Shown: positions 44,461-52,946, numbered from the stretch's first letter. The stretch: 64,000 nucleotides of DNA from Nitrospira sp. (GCA_024998625.1 JACOEL010000001.1:248001-312000), one strand, 5' to 3'. Numbers and translations are program-made. Notes: a model not told the origin generated them from the sequence alone.

Positions 44461-45876
44461 CTAGTTTTGAATCGAGTACCCGTGAGTCTTGGGATCAAAT
44501 CCTTTCCGTTTGAGTTTTTCCACCAGGGTGGTGCGATTCACTTGAAGTAATTGTGCCGCTCGGCTGGTAATTCCATTGGCCTTTCGCAACGCTTCCCCAA
44601 TAAGCCTATTTTCATAATGCTCGAGTTCTTTGGTCAAATTAATCCCGTCTTCCGAGAAGCGAATAAACTGCTCAGGCGATTCGACTCCCTTACCGGCATT
44701 CATCTTGACCGGCCGCTCAGGCAAATCGCCCATGGTGATCATGCCTCGTTTCTTCAACACACAGAGACGTTCAATCATGTTTTCAAGTTCCCGGATATTC
44801 CCCGGCCATTCTTCTTCCATCATGCGCGCTAACGCGTCAGGCTCCATGCCGAGAATCTCCGTCCGCCGTAATTGATTAAACTGGGCGATGAAATGGTTTA
44901 CCAAAAGCGGAATATCGCTACGGCGCTCCCGCAATGGCGGAATGTGAATGGGAATCACGTGCAGCCGGTAATACAGGTCTTGTCGGAACCGCCGCTCTTG
45001 AACAGCTTGCGCCAAGTCCTGATTCGTCGCCGCGATGATACGGACATCCACATTGATCGTCCTTGTCCCGCCCACGCGCTCAAAACATCGCTCCTGTAAC
45101 ACCCGCAGCAGTTTGACCTGCAACGGCAAACTCATCTCTCCGACTTCGTCTAAAAAGATAGTTCCGCCATGAGCCAACTCAAATCGTCCGAGTCGCGTAT
45201 GGGCCGCTCCGGTAAACGCTCCCTTTTCATGGCCGAACAGTTCCGACTCCAACAAAGTTTCTGGAATGGCCCCACAGTTAACCGGAACCAGCGGACGTTC
45301 CCTCCGCATGCTGTTAAAGTGCAACATACGTGCAATCAATTCTTTACCGGTCCCGCTTTCGCCCTCAATCAGCACCGTGCTGTCGCTATCAGCCACCTTT
45401 TCGACAAAATCAAGTACCATGCGCATCGGTGCGCTCGTCCCCACCAGATGCTCCAAGCGATATTGATCTCGCACAGCTTTTCGAAGCAGGTGGTTCTCCT
45501 GCTTCAACTTGTAGACGTCCAAGGCCTTTCGGACCACTACCGCCACGGTATCGGGCTCAAAGGGCTTGGTAATAAAATCAAACGCGCCGGCTTTCATCGC
45601 CCGTACCGCGTAGTCGACCGTCCCATAACCTGTCATGACAATCGCAATAATCTTGGAGTCGATTTTTGAGATTCGATCAATGGTTTCCAACCCATCGATT
45701 CCCGGCATCTGGAGATCCGTGAGCACCACATGCACCGGCTGATCCTTGACAGCCTCCACTCCCTCCAGCCCGCTGGACATAACCGTCACCTGATGGCCTT
45801 CACCGGTGAGCGTCTCCGTCAAGATTTGACGCACGGCAGGATCATCATCAATCACGAGAATGTGTGACTGGCTCAT
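44461..45876 (-). CDS. Sigma-54-dependent response regulator (NtrC/FleQ-like)
   Basis: A 471-residue activator with receiver (VIDDDPAVRQIL, acceptor in VLTDLQMPGIDG, TKPFE), AAA+ domain (Walker A GESGTGKELIARML, GAFTGA intact, IFLDEVGEM) and Fis-type DNA-binding end (SRAAQLLQVNRTTLVEKLKR). The C-terminal LQVNRTTLVEKLKRKG resembles flagellar master regulators FleQ/FlrA, though unlike FleQ the receiver is complete. No kinase is next to it. It lies 131 nt upstream of the TPR-kinase-regulator operon on the same strand, and may be the upstream activator. Start at 45876 is chosen for AGGAG 9 nt upstream. Its receiver and linker resemble those of the receiver-FliH fusion. Confidence 0.85.
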   Translation of the reverse strand: MSQSHILVIDDDPAVRQILTETLTGEGHQVTVMSSGLEGVEAVKDQPVHVVLTDLQMPGIDGLETIDRISKIDSKIIAIVMTGYGTVDYAVRAMKAGAFDFITKPFEPDTVAVVVRKALDVYKLKQENHLLRKAVRDQYRLEHLVGTSAPMRMVLDFVEKVADSDSTVLIEGESGTGKELIARMLHFNSMRRERPLVPVNCGAIPETLLESELFGHEKGAFTGAAHTRLGRFELAHGGTIFLDEVGEMSLPLQVKLLRVLQERCFERVGGTRTINVDVRIIAATNQDLAQAVQERRFRQDLYYRLHVIPIHIPPLRERRSDIPLLVNHFIAQFNQLRRTEILGMEPDALARMMEEEWPGNIRELENMIERLCVLKKRGMITMGDLPERPVKMNAGKGVESPEQFIRFSEDGINLTKELEHYENRLIGEALRKANGITSRAAQLLQVNRTTLVEKLKRKGFDPKTHGYSIQN

Positions 45877-46182
45877 CAAGGGCACTCCTCTCTGAGGGGA
45901 CTAACAAATCAGGTTTGGCTCAATAAGGATGAGCAGAACGCGCTACGAGAAACAGCTCTCGCGCCGAAGGGTTGAACACAGAATCAGCTTATTGGGAATT
46001 GAAACTTTATTCAAGTGAAAGTAAGGATGGCCTACATAGGTGAAGCCTCAGACCCTACGCAAAGAAAGCTTCTCTGCTTGATCGCACCGACCTAGATCTT
46101 GACAGGTGAGAAGAAGAATTGTAGGGTTTGCAATCTTCCTTTCAGATTCACTTGATAATAAATCAGGTAGCTGATCTCTCGG
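45877..46182. other. 306-nt intergenic region between the sigma-54 activator and tRNA-Thr
   Basis: A divergent spacer with lower GC than its surroundings. It holds a sigma-70-like promoter reading toward the tRNA (46099-46127). On the other strand a TAAAGTTT box occurs at 46002-46009, but the matching -10 (GCTGATTC, 13 nt away) is poor, so a sigma-28 promoter for the activator is not claimed. No coding sequence is supported. Confidence 0.5.
46099..46127 (+). promoter_or_regulatory. Probable sigma-70 promoter for tRNA-Thr
   Basis: TTGACA, 17 nt, TAGGGT. The -35 box is perfect; the -10 box matches TATAAT at three positions. It ends 55 nt before the mature tRNA. Confidence 0.45.
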
Positions 46183-46258
46183 GCTGGCGTAGCTCAATTG
46201 GCAGAGCAGCGGTTTTGTAAACCGCCGGTTGGGGGTTCGATTCCTCTCGCCAGCTCCA
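46183..46258 (+). tRNA. tRNA-Thr (anticodon TGT), CCA encoded
   Basis: The cloverleaf can be drawn directly. The acceptor arms GCTGGCG and CGCCAGC pair fully, D-arm GCTCAATTGGCAGAGC, anticodon stem GCGGT/ACCGC with loop TTTGTAA giving anticodon TGT, T-arm with GGTTCGATTC, discriminator T, then a genomically encoded CCA. It reads ACA and, by wobble, other ACN threonine codons. Confidence 0.95.
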
Positions 46259-46350
46259 TAAATCAGGCGGATCCGTCAAGCACCGGGCGGCTCGCGAACT
46301 CACTTCTCGTATCTCAGGTTCTTTCATTCTACTTATTGCAATTCAGATTA

Positions 46351-46368
46351 GAACCTATCTCAAAATTG
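46351..46368 (+). repeat. Left terminal inverted repeat of the IS
   Basis: GAACCTATCTCAAAATTG, matching the right end in inverted orientation with one mismatch. Confidence 0.9.
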
Positions 46369-46484
46369 AAAAACGTGGTTGCGAGCGAGCACAATCTCCA
46401 GCGACCAAGCGAGTGGCACGCGCATTTTCAGCCCAATGCGATCTGTTGCACGGCAAGTCCCTGCGTTGAGCGAGCCCGACCACA

Positions 46485-47147
46485 TCAAAATCGTTTGAGG
46501 AGCATCGTGATGCAGGCGAGCTGCACAAACCCAAGAAAATTGGCGGCGTAGTACTCCCAGCGAATGAGGAGTCGGCGTTTCCACTGGAGCCAGGCAAAGA
46601 ACCGTTCAACGAGCCAGCGGCGTTGGTACCGGCGGAGGTGCCGCCCATCCTGGGTCTTGAGTTTGCGAGTGGAGCGATGCGGCGCGATCAGGTTCACCCC
46701 GTCGTGATGGAGGTCGGCATCGAGGCCATCGCTGTCATACGCCCGATCCCCGATGAGATGCTCGGGCTTGGCCTCGAGCATGTAGAAGTCGAAACTGAGT
46801 TGCACCAGGGTGATTTCATGATGATTCGCCGCCGCAAACGTGGCATCGATGAAACTCTCGCGTTCATCCAGGGCCCCTTCGTCACGCAGCGTGTTTGCCA
46901 GCTGGGTGAGGACCTCGCGCAGGACCGCCCGTTGGCACCCCTGTTGGAACCGGCGATGCACCGTCTTGTAGTTGGGATAGCACTGCGGGAGCAGGTGCCA
47001 TTGCGCCCCGGTGTTCAGAATCCAGAGCACCGTGTCCAGGACGGCTCGGGTGGGGATCGGTTTGCGGCCCGGGCGAGTGTCTGGGACGTGTTCTTCAGGA
47101 AACTGGTCCCGAATCCGCTCCCATTGATCGTCGCGCAACCGCAGCAT
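46485..47147 (-). pseudogene. IS5-family transposase with in-frame internal deletion
   Basis: A 220-residue IS5/IS427-type transposase. The N-terminal domain (LRLRDDQWERIRDQFPEEHV), first catalytic aspartate (SFIDATFA), second aspartate (LIGDRAYDSD) and glutamate (RRWLVERFFAWLQ) are recognisable. In intact relatives about 65-70 residues separate the two aspartates, including a GKTKRG-type segment; here only 33 do, with ATFA joined directly to AANHHE near 46825-46843. The frame is kept, so a shortened protein could still be made, but the catalytic core is unlikely to fold properly. Intact copies elsewhere might mobilise it in trans. Confidence 0.8.
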
Positions 47148-47183
47148 GGGAGCACGTATACGGACGTCTGTTCACCCTGTCAA

Positions 47184-47201
47184 CGATTTTGAGATAGGTT
47201 C
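47184..47201 (-). repeat. Right terminal inverted repeat of the IS
   Basis: Read on the minus strand this is GAACCTATCTCAAAATCG, one base different from the left end. Confidence 0.9.
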
Positions 47202-47560
47202 TAGTCAATAAGCAGTCATGACTAGTTTAAACAAGTAGGTATTTTACCCGCTATATTTCGATGCCCTCATTCTGCAAACCCGCCGAGCCTTAGAGTCCCA
47301 CAAGGGTGCGCTCTTGCATCCATATGAAAATGACCATAAAAGCAGAGTCGCAGCGAGATGCGCCAGTTCAGGTCTCAAACGGTTCCTCCCAGGCCTACAG
47401 AGCCTAATAGAATCGCAACGATCAAGGATGGACACCTGACGCCCCCCTAAAGAGTTAACGATTCTGAGGACTAGGCCTCCCACCAACCTCCGAGTATAGT
47501 TGGGAACAAGAGCGACTCAACACACCCGTGCTAGTTCCAGTGAGAGACAAAGGAGGCGCG
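47202..47560. other. 359-nt non-coding spacer after the IS
   Basis: AT-richer than the flanks. Immediately beyond the IS is a short inverted repeat (CTAGTCA at 47201-47207 and TGACTAG at 47219-47225). No convincing gene, promoter of a known class or RNA is seen. The last 10 nt hold the AAAGGAGG ribosome site of the PilZ gene. Confidence 0.5.
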
Positions 47561-47938
47561 ATGAAAAATCGATATAGCCAACGAGTATCAGTAGATTGTT
47601 CCGTCATGTTTGCCGGAGAAAACGTTGTTGCCGAAGGGCGGATTCTTGACCTCTCCCTCCCAGGATGCCTCATGGAAAGCTCGAAAAAAATGTCCGCCGG
47701 CGAATATATCCAACTTCGGCTATTTCTGCCGGACTACCAGGCTCCGCTGCATATCGCACTTGCCGCCATCAGATGGGCCGAGGGATCGAAGGTTGGCATC
47801 GAGTTCATCCGCACATCCCAACCTGAACAACATCGCCTTGAACAATTCGTACGCCGGAGTTCCGGATATGATGGTTCATCCACATTGAGCGATAGGGGTG
47901 TCCTTGCTGGAATAAAGTGGGATGAGAAACAGTCGTAG
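47561..47938 (+). CDS. Small PilZ-domain protein
   Basis: A 125-residue single-domain PilZ protein. The c-di-GMP-binding pattern is present: RYSQR (RxxxR) near the start and DLSLPGC (DxSxxG) about 35 residues later, followed by beta-strand pattern (LRLFLPDYQAPLHIALAAIR). It lacks the YcgR N-domain, so it would act as a small adaptor. Start is set by AAAGGAGG 5 nt upstream. The next gene, 38 nt downstream, is a second PilZ-like protein; the pair probably form a unit, downstream of an IS and convergent with a GlrR-type regulator. Confidence 0.8.
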   Translation: MKNRYSQRVSVDCSVMFAGENVVAEGRILDLSLPGCLMESSKKMSAGEYIQLRLFLPDYQAPLHIALAAIRWAEGSKVGIEFIRTSQPEQHRLEQFVRRSSGYDGSSTLSDRGVLAGIKWDEKQS

Positions 47939-47976
47939 CTGCTTCCCCGGCTTAATCCCCCCGGAAAGTACTTGCC

Positions 47977-48318
47977 ATGCCGAAACACTTTAGACTCCGT
48001 ACTTACCAGAGAGCCCTGATTTGTGGAGCGGGATACTATCTCTCGGAAGATTTCCTGGGGAAAGGCACTGTCTGGGATATGTCATCGGGAGGATGGCGTT
48101 TCCAAGGTGACCATCAAGTCACGATCGACATGCTACTGACACTGCGAATTGAGCTGCCCGAGGAGAAAATACCGTTGGAAATCGAGCAGGCTGTTGTTCG
48201 GTGGGTCAGCGGAAAGGCCTTTGGAGTCCGCATCAAGAAAATCAACCGGTCGGCAGCCACTACGCTAGAGCGTCTTATGGGCCACCACCTGTGCATACTG
48301 CCCCCTGTCGAGCCCTAG
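47977..48318 (+). CDS. Second small PilZ-like protein
   Basis: A 113-residue PilZ-like domain. RTYQR supplies the RxxxR motif and WDMSSGGWR supplies DxSxxG. It is more divergent than its neighbour, but the strand pattern ending in the motif VVRWVSGKAFGVRI is shared (compare IRWAEGSKVGIEF in the first protein), which suggests that the two arose by duplication. Its 3' end overlaps the convergent GlrR-like gene by 4 nt. Confidence 0.7.
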   Translation: MPKHFRLRTYQRALICGAGYYLSEDFLGKGTVWDMSSGGWRFQGDHQVTIDMLLTLRIELPEEKIPLEIEQAVVRWVSGKAFGVRIKKINRSAATTLERLMGHHLCILPPVEP

Positions 48319-49730
48319 ACATCCTTAACTTCTTCCTTCGCTTCTTCCAGATCTGAATGATCAAGATCCGCGCGTTCCTTCAACATGGAGGGATGCAACC
48401 CATACTTCTTCAGCATCTTGTAGAAATCCGCCCGATATCTCCCGGCGAATTGCGCAGCCCTTGAAATATTCCCGCCCGTCATTTGCAACACATTACGCAA
48501 ATAGGAGCGTTCAAACTCTTCCTTCGCCTCGGTTAGCGGTTTCAAGCCGATATCTGCCCCCCCCCCTGCCGTAGGGAGTAACTCTGGCAACACCATATCT
48601 TGTCGAGACATTACGACAGCCTTTTCGACGGCATTTTCGAGTTCTCGCACATTGCCCGGCCATGGATACACCATGAGTCGATGCATGGCTGCAGGGGTAA
48701 ATCCACAAACGTCCTTGTTCGAACGTTTAGCGCTCTGTTTCAAAAAATGCTGCGCAAGAAGCGGAATATCGTCTTTCCGCTCCCGCAGTGGGGGGATAGC
48801 TAGAGGAACTACGGATACTCGGTAGTAGAGGTCATGGCGGAAGGTTCCGGCTTTTACACTTTCTGCCAGGTCCTTGTTCGTAGCGGTAATGATGCGCACA
48901 TCTACCTTGGTTGCGTAGTCCGCTCCCACCTCCCGCACTTCCCGCTCCTGTACCGCTCGGAGAAGTTTCACTTGCATGGGTAAGGACATTTCGGCAATCT
49001 CGTCGAGAAACAGAGTGCCCCCATTTGCACTTTGGAAGAGTCCTCGCTTGGCCGCCACCGCATTGGTGAAGGCGCCGCGAACATGTCCGAATAATTCACT
49101 TTCAAAGAGGGTCTCGCTGATTGCAGCACAATTCAAGGCTACAAATGGCCCTTTGGAACGACGACTATTGGCATGAAGTACGCGCGCGAGCACTTCTTTC
49201 CCTGTGCCGGTCTCCCCGGTCAACAGAATGGTCACATCTGAATCCGCAATCTGCGCAACCTGCTGGAACAATCGCTGCATTGCAGGACTTCTGGCAATCA
49301 CGTTCTCCAGTCCGTATAGCTCCTTGACTAAAGATTTGAGGCGTTGAATCTCACGCGTCATTCGTAACTGAATCAACGCCTTGTCGAGGGTCGCCTTTAG
49401 CTCTTTATCATCGAACGGCTTCGTCAGGTAGCCGAAAGCCCCTCGTTGCATCGCCTCGACGGCATTGGGAATGCTCCCATGCGCCGTGAGAATGATGACC
49501 GGCAGACCCGGCTGGATCTGCATGAGTTCTTCGGTCAAGGCCAACCCATCTTCAGCTCGCAACCTCAAGTCAGTAATAGCGATGTCAAACGTTTCCTGCC
49601 GAGCAGCGGTCAGCGCATCGCGACCACCGGTACACGGCGTCACAGAAAACCCAAGCGCCGACAGCCGCATCCTCAACAGATGCAACAATCCTTCGTCATC
49701 ATCTACAACGAGAATGCGTTCCTGCTCCAT
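48315..49730 (-). CDS. glrR: Sigma-54-type response regulator, GlrR/QseF family
   Basis: A 471-residue regulator: receiver with acceptor aspartate in AITDLRLRAEDG, AAA+ domain (Walker A GETGTGKEVLARVLH, LFLDEIAEM) and a Fis-type end (GNISRAAQFAGRYRADFYKM) that closely resembles GlrR of enterobacteria. The sigma-54 contact loop reads GAFTNA, not GAFTGA, so the last glycine is asparagine; this may change promoter opening. It is the last gene of a kinase-lipoprotein-regulator operon of the GlrK-QseG-GlrR type, which in E. coli responds to envelope stress and controls a small RNA. Targets here are unknown. An acidic tail (DHSDLEEAKEEVKDV) extends beyond the domain. Confidence 0.85.
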   Translation of the reverse strand: MEQERILVVDDDEGLLHLLRMRLSALGFSVTPCTGGRDALTAARQETFDIAITDLRLRAEDGLALTEELMQIQPGLPVIILTAHGSIPNAVEAMQRGAFGYLTKPFDDKELKATLDKALIQLRMTREIQRLKSLVKELYGLENVIARSPAMQRLFQQVAQIADSDVTILLTGETGTGKEVLARVLHANSRRSKGPFVALNCAAISETLFESELFGHVRGAFTNAVAAKRGLFQSANGGTLFLDEIAEMSLPMQVKLLRAVQEREVREVGADYATKVDVRIITATNKDLAESVKAGTFRHDLYYRVSVVPLAIPPLRERKDDIPLLAQHFLKQSAKRSNKDVCGFTPAAMHRLMVYPWPGNVRELENAVEKAVVMSRQDMVLPELLPTAGGGADIGLKPLTEAKEEFERSYLRNVLQMTGGNISRAAQFAGRYRADFYKMLKKYGLHPSMLKERADLDHSDLEEAKEEVKDV

Positions 49731-49738
49731 GACGGCCC

Positions 49739-50509
49739 CTAAGGTTTGAAGGATTCCGGCTGTTGAGGCGAAAAAACATTCGACGGTGGTTTGATCGGGC
49801 GGGTCTTTCCCCTCATTTCCTGATCAATGCGCTTGAGGGCTTCCAACTGACTCGTGAGCTCCTCAATTTTTCTATCTCGATCACTGACTTGCCGTTGCAA
49901 ACTTTGGAGTGTAGCCGGCTCGACCGACATCCGAGGATGTTCTCTCCTGGAGTTGAACAACTCCGCCTTCCGTTCCTGGTCTTGGAGCTCCCGTTGCAAC
50001 GCCTCAAGGGATTGCGCCTCGCTATCCTGCAGCACCCGCAATTGCTGAATTGTTAGTTCGCGATCAAGCAAGTCGTGTACGGTCCGCTCAATTGCCTGAG
50101 ACAGAAGCCTCTGTGTATGTGCAGTGGCCGGAGCATTCCAGACGGAACGGATCCAGGACTGATCGGCAGGCACTTCTTCTGACTGCAACAATTGCAGCCA
50201 CAGGCGGCTCGACGCTGCCAACTGACTCTTCGGCGCGACAGCAATCACTTTCTCAAAATACTGGCTTGCTGACTCCCGACTTTCATACAGAGACGCCAAG
50301 GCGCGCGTGAAGAATACATGATCGCAGGTATTTTTACTAGCGCATTTGGTCACTAACTGGCTTTCTTTACGTATAATGTCTTGCAACGCCTTTCCGTCGC
50401 TGCCATCCCCATAAAAATAGGGGGCCTGGCTCGGAGGCGGGGACACAGTGCTGCAGGCTGACAAGAGGCCGAGTCCCAGCAGTACTGCCATATTTCGCAG
50501 ATGCCACAC
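49739..50509 (-). CDS. QseG-like lipoprotein
   Basis: A 256-residue lipoprotein: signal MAVLLGLGLLSAC with lipobox LSAC, a proline-rich segment, a helical middle (VFFTRALASLYESRESASQY) and a C-terminal coiled coil of about 80 residues (LQRQVSDRDRKIEELTSQLE). It lies between the GlrR-like regulator (8 nt downstream) and the kinase (1-nt overlap at a GTG start). In enterobacteria QseG is an outer-membrane lipoprotein that holds the kinase in check, and position plus architecture support that assignment. An ATG at 50491 is an alternative start. Confidence 0.75.
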   Translation of the reverse strand: MWHLRNMAVLLGLGLLSACSTVSPPPSQAPYFYGDGSDGKALQDIIRKESQLVTKCASKNTCDHVFFTRALASLYESRESASQYFEKVIAVAPKSQLAASSRLWLQLLQSEEVPADQSWIRSVWNAPATAHTQRLLSQAIERTVHDLLDRELTIQQLRVLQDSEAQSLEALQRELQDQERKAELFNSRREHPRMSVEPATLQSLQRQVSDRDRKIEELTSQLEALKRIDQEMRGKTRPIKPPSNVFSPQQPESFKP

Positions 50510-51981
50510 TATGCCAGTATCCCCGGTTTTGTCAGACACAGCATGAATCGCACAGTTGTTCCTTTTCCGATTTCACTGTCAACCCAGATGCGCCCACCAT
50601 GGGCTTCCACGACCTTTTTGGCCAACGCCAGCCCCAATCCACTGCCGACCGAGACGTGTCGTGTCTTGGTGCGGCCCTGGTAAAAGCGCTCGAAAATATG
50701 CGGGATTTCCTCCGTCGGTATACCCGGCCCACAGTCTGTCACATCGACGAACAGCAACCCTTCATCACGCCTCGGCTCCATGTGCAACTTCACCGCCGCC
50801 CCCTCCGGGCTGTACTTCAACGCATTCGAGAGCAGATTGTCCAGCACTTGTTCGATGCGAGCGCTGTCAGCCTTCACCCAATGGCGTTCGACCGGAGCTT
50901 CGACAAGGAGTCGCACTTGTTTCGCATCCGCCAACAACCTGATTTTATTGACTGAGATGTCAGCAACCCGTCTCAAATCCGTCGGAGCAAACCGGTATTC
51001 CATCATGCCGGACTCCATTTTCGACAGGTCGAGGATTGTCGAAATGAGGTACATCAACCGCCGGCTACTGTCGGACATGATACGTAATGTCGTCCGCTGG
51101 TCCTGCGTCAGCGGGCCGGGGATTTCATCCAAGAGAAGATGGGTTCCTTCCTGAATTGAAGCCATCGGCGTGCGAAGTTCATGGGACACATGGGCAAGAA
51201 ACTCGCTTTTGATATCGTCGAGTTGCTGCAGCCTAGCCCCCATCCACTTCACCGTATCACCCAATTCTCGAAGTTCACGGGGTGCCTGACCATCCATTGT
51301 CGCCCGGAAATTTCCCTGCCCCATTTCCTGAATCGTCGACTGCAGTCGGCGCAACGGTCGCAGGATATTGTAACTCGCCACTGCAGCCATACCGAGCCCG
51401 AACATCAATGCTACCAACACCAATTGCCGTGTCACCGCTTCCGCATGAACCGAGCTCGCATGCGACTCATTCACCCCGACTGCGATACGCGCCTCGTGGA
51501 GCCCGATGTACTGCTGCAGAGTCGACGCCATCTTCCCGGCCAGAGCGTCTCTTCGTTCATCATAGGCTGTGCTCGACTCCGCAGGTTGCCCGACGAACTC
51601 AGCAAGTTGCGCATGGAAAAGAGCCAAGTGCGCCTGTTGAATCCGCTCGACTTCCCTCACCAACCGGATCTCCGGCTCGGAGGTGTCCCGCATGAGCAAG
51701 CCTTGCAAGACCAGTTGAAAATCTTTGCTTTCGGCGTCGAAGTGTTCGAGAAACGTGGCCGCCGGCACAGCCACATACTTTTTCTCGCTCTGAACTTGCT
51801 CGTAAAACGAACTCAGCAGTCGTTTTGCCGACTCAATTTCAGGATGATGATGGGAGCCAACCTCGGTATTGAGGCCGGCCAATGTTCGAATTTGCAACAA
51901 AGCATAGATATTGACGGCTGTCATCACCGCAATGATGACCACATACGTCAGAATCAGTCGCCAAAAAATCGAGAGGCGCAC
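50509..51981 (-). CDS. glrK: Sensor histidine kinase, GlrK/QseE family
   Basis: A 490-residue membrane kinase: a membrane helix near the start (LILTYVVIIAVMTAVNIYAL), a helical periplasmic domain of about 150 residues, a second helix (LVLVALMFGLGMAAVASYNI), HAMP, HisKA (FLAHVSHELRTPMASIQEGT with the phospho-histidine) and ATPase domain (LDNLLSNALKYSPEGAA, DCGPGIP, GSGLGLALAKKVV). Start is taken as the GTG at 51981, with GGAGG 10 nt upstream; the frame is open further upstream but that part contains an operator-like palindrome. First gene of the three-gene operon. Confidence 0.85.
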   Translation of the reverse strand: MRLSIFWRLILTYVVIIAVMTAVNIYALLQIRTLAGLNTEVGSHHHPEIESAKRLLSSFYEQVQSEKKYVAVPAATFLEHFDAESKDFQLVLQGLLMRDTSEPEIRLVREVERIQQAHLALFHAQLAEFVGQPAESSTAYDERRDALAGKMASTLQQYIGLHEARIAVGVNESHASSVHAEAVTRQLVLVALMFGLGMAAVASYNILRPLRRLQSTIQEMGQGNFRATMDGQAPRELRELGDTVKWMGARLQQLDDIKSEFLAHVSHELRTPMASIQEGTHLLLDEIPGPLTQDQRTTLRIMSDSSRRLMYLISTILDLSKMESGMMEYRFAPTDLRRVADISVNKIRLLADAKQVRLLVEAPVERHWVKADSARIEQVLDNLLSNALKYSPEGAAVKLHMEPRRDEGLLFVDVTDCGPGIPTEEIPHIFERFYQGRTKTRHVSVGSGLGLALAKKVVEAHGGRIWVDSEIGKGTTVRFMLCLTKPGILA

Positions 51982-52083
51982 GACGGCGCATCCTCCCCGG
52001 TGAACCGCATGAGCACTAGAGCAATCGGCAGTGCAGGTTAAGCCATACACCACTTCGTGCACGCCCTCAACAAGTTCTCCATA

Positions 52084-52098
52084 TTGTGCAATGCACAA
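52084..52098. promoter_or_regulatory. Perfect palindrome upstream of the glrK-type operon
   Basis: TTGTGCA-A-TGCACAA: two 7-nt arms with perfect inverted symmetry about one base, 103 nt before the kinase start. The size suits a dimeric DNA-binding protein. Which protein binds is unknown. Confidence 0.4.
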
Positions 52099-52127
52099 GG
52101 ATGGACTCTGGATGGCCGGTGTGTCTC

Positions 52128-52946
52128 CTATCGGGCGGAATCGTCAAACTGCGATTGGTATGCGCGCTGTCGTCTGGAGGTTGCGGATAGGGCGACAAAG
52201 AGGTGACCGCGAAAGATGAGCATGCCGACCATGAGCGGCGGGGTCAGCAGCAGCGCTATCATGCCGGTCAGTTCCGCCGAAATCCCGAAATCTGTCAGCC
52301 AGGCGCTGAGCACGGTAAACGGCACAAACACCAGTTGAATGAAATCCAATCCAGCCCCCCTCCCCAGCTGACTGGACAGTTTGAAAAAGAGGGAGAGCCC
52401 AAGCGGCGCCAGCACCAATGCCATCGGCAGAAACCATTCGATCCAATTCTCGAGCACGAAATCGTAACTTCGCTTCAAGACATCAAGGGGCGAATCATGT
52501 CGGGTGAGATAAATGACTTCCGGGGCTGGATTCAGAAGGATAAACACGAGCAGCAGACAAGCGGTGACTAGCAACTGGCTGTCAGGGTTCGCACGCAGGC
52601 TTGTATCCAGCAGCATGGTGGGAAGCCACAACACGAACCCGACGCTTATCACGTCCCAGAAATAGTGCCCCATACTCTCGATCACATCGCTGATGGTGAT
52701 GGCCCGCATACCCTTCATCGCCTGCTCGACCAAGCTGAGGGTAGCCCCGATCAAGCAGGCATTGACCGCACCCAGCAGAAAGCCACCCAGCATCCCCAGG
52801 GGGCGGGCGAGCTGATGCGCCAGCAACATGAGCAGCGTAAACACAATAACGGCGGGTATCGCCAGCCATCCACGGACCAGGGAACGACTAGAGGCGTGCA
52901 GGGCCTCCCGATAGAGGTGCAGAGTGGAGGTCATGACAGTCAGCAT
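52128..52946 (-). CDS. Multi-pass membrane protein of unknown function
   Basis: A 272-residue protein with about six predicted membrane helices (for instance WLAIPAVIVFTLLMLLAHQL, MLGGFLLGAVNACLIGA, LLVTACLLLVFILLNPAPEV and MIALLLTPPLMVGMLIF) and a central segment TRHDSPLDVLKRSYDFVLEN. No family is recognised. It is separated from the glrK operon by about 150 nt on the same strand and is divergent from clpB. Starts at 52946 and 52934 are both possible. Confidence 0.7.
   Translation of the reverse strand: MLTVMTSTLHLYREALHASSRSLVRGWLAIPAVIVFTLLMLLAHQLARPLGMLGGFLLGAVNACLIGATLSLVEQAMKGMRAITISDVIESMGHYFWDVISVGFVLWLPTMLLDTSLRANPDSQLLVTACLLLVFILLNPAPEVIYLTRHDSPLDVLKRSYDFVLENWIEWFLPMALVLAPLGLSLFFKLSSQLGRGAGLDFIQLVFVPFTVLSAWLTDFGISAELTGMIALLLTPPLMVGMLIFRGHLFVALSATSRRQRAYQSQFDDSAR

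Larger units (their letters stand above)
46351..47201 (-). mobile_element. IS5-family insertion sequence, internally deleted
   Basis: An 851-bp element bounded by 18-bp terminal inverted repeats (GAACCTATCTCAAAATTG at the left, GAACCTATCTCAAAATCG inward from the right; 17 of 18 identical). Both ends are flanked by TA, consistent with a TA target duplication. It encodes a single DDE transposase on the minus strand, which has lost a segment between the first two catalytic aspartates. It sits 92 nt after the tRNA-Thr. No second copy occurs in the window. Confidence 0.85.

Noticed and set aside
45981-46009. Sigma-28 promoter for the sigma-54 activator at 44461-45876
   Set aside because: The -35 box TAAAGTTT is perfect, but the -10 (GCTGATTC) matches poorly and the spacing is 13 nt.
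46183-48318. tRNA-Thr as the attachment site of a genomic island
   Set aside because: No repeat of the tRNA 3' end and no integrase gene were found downstream; the IS5-type element explains the mobile DNA here.
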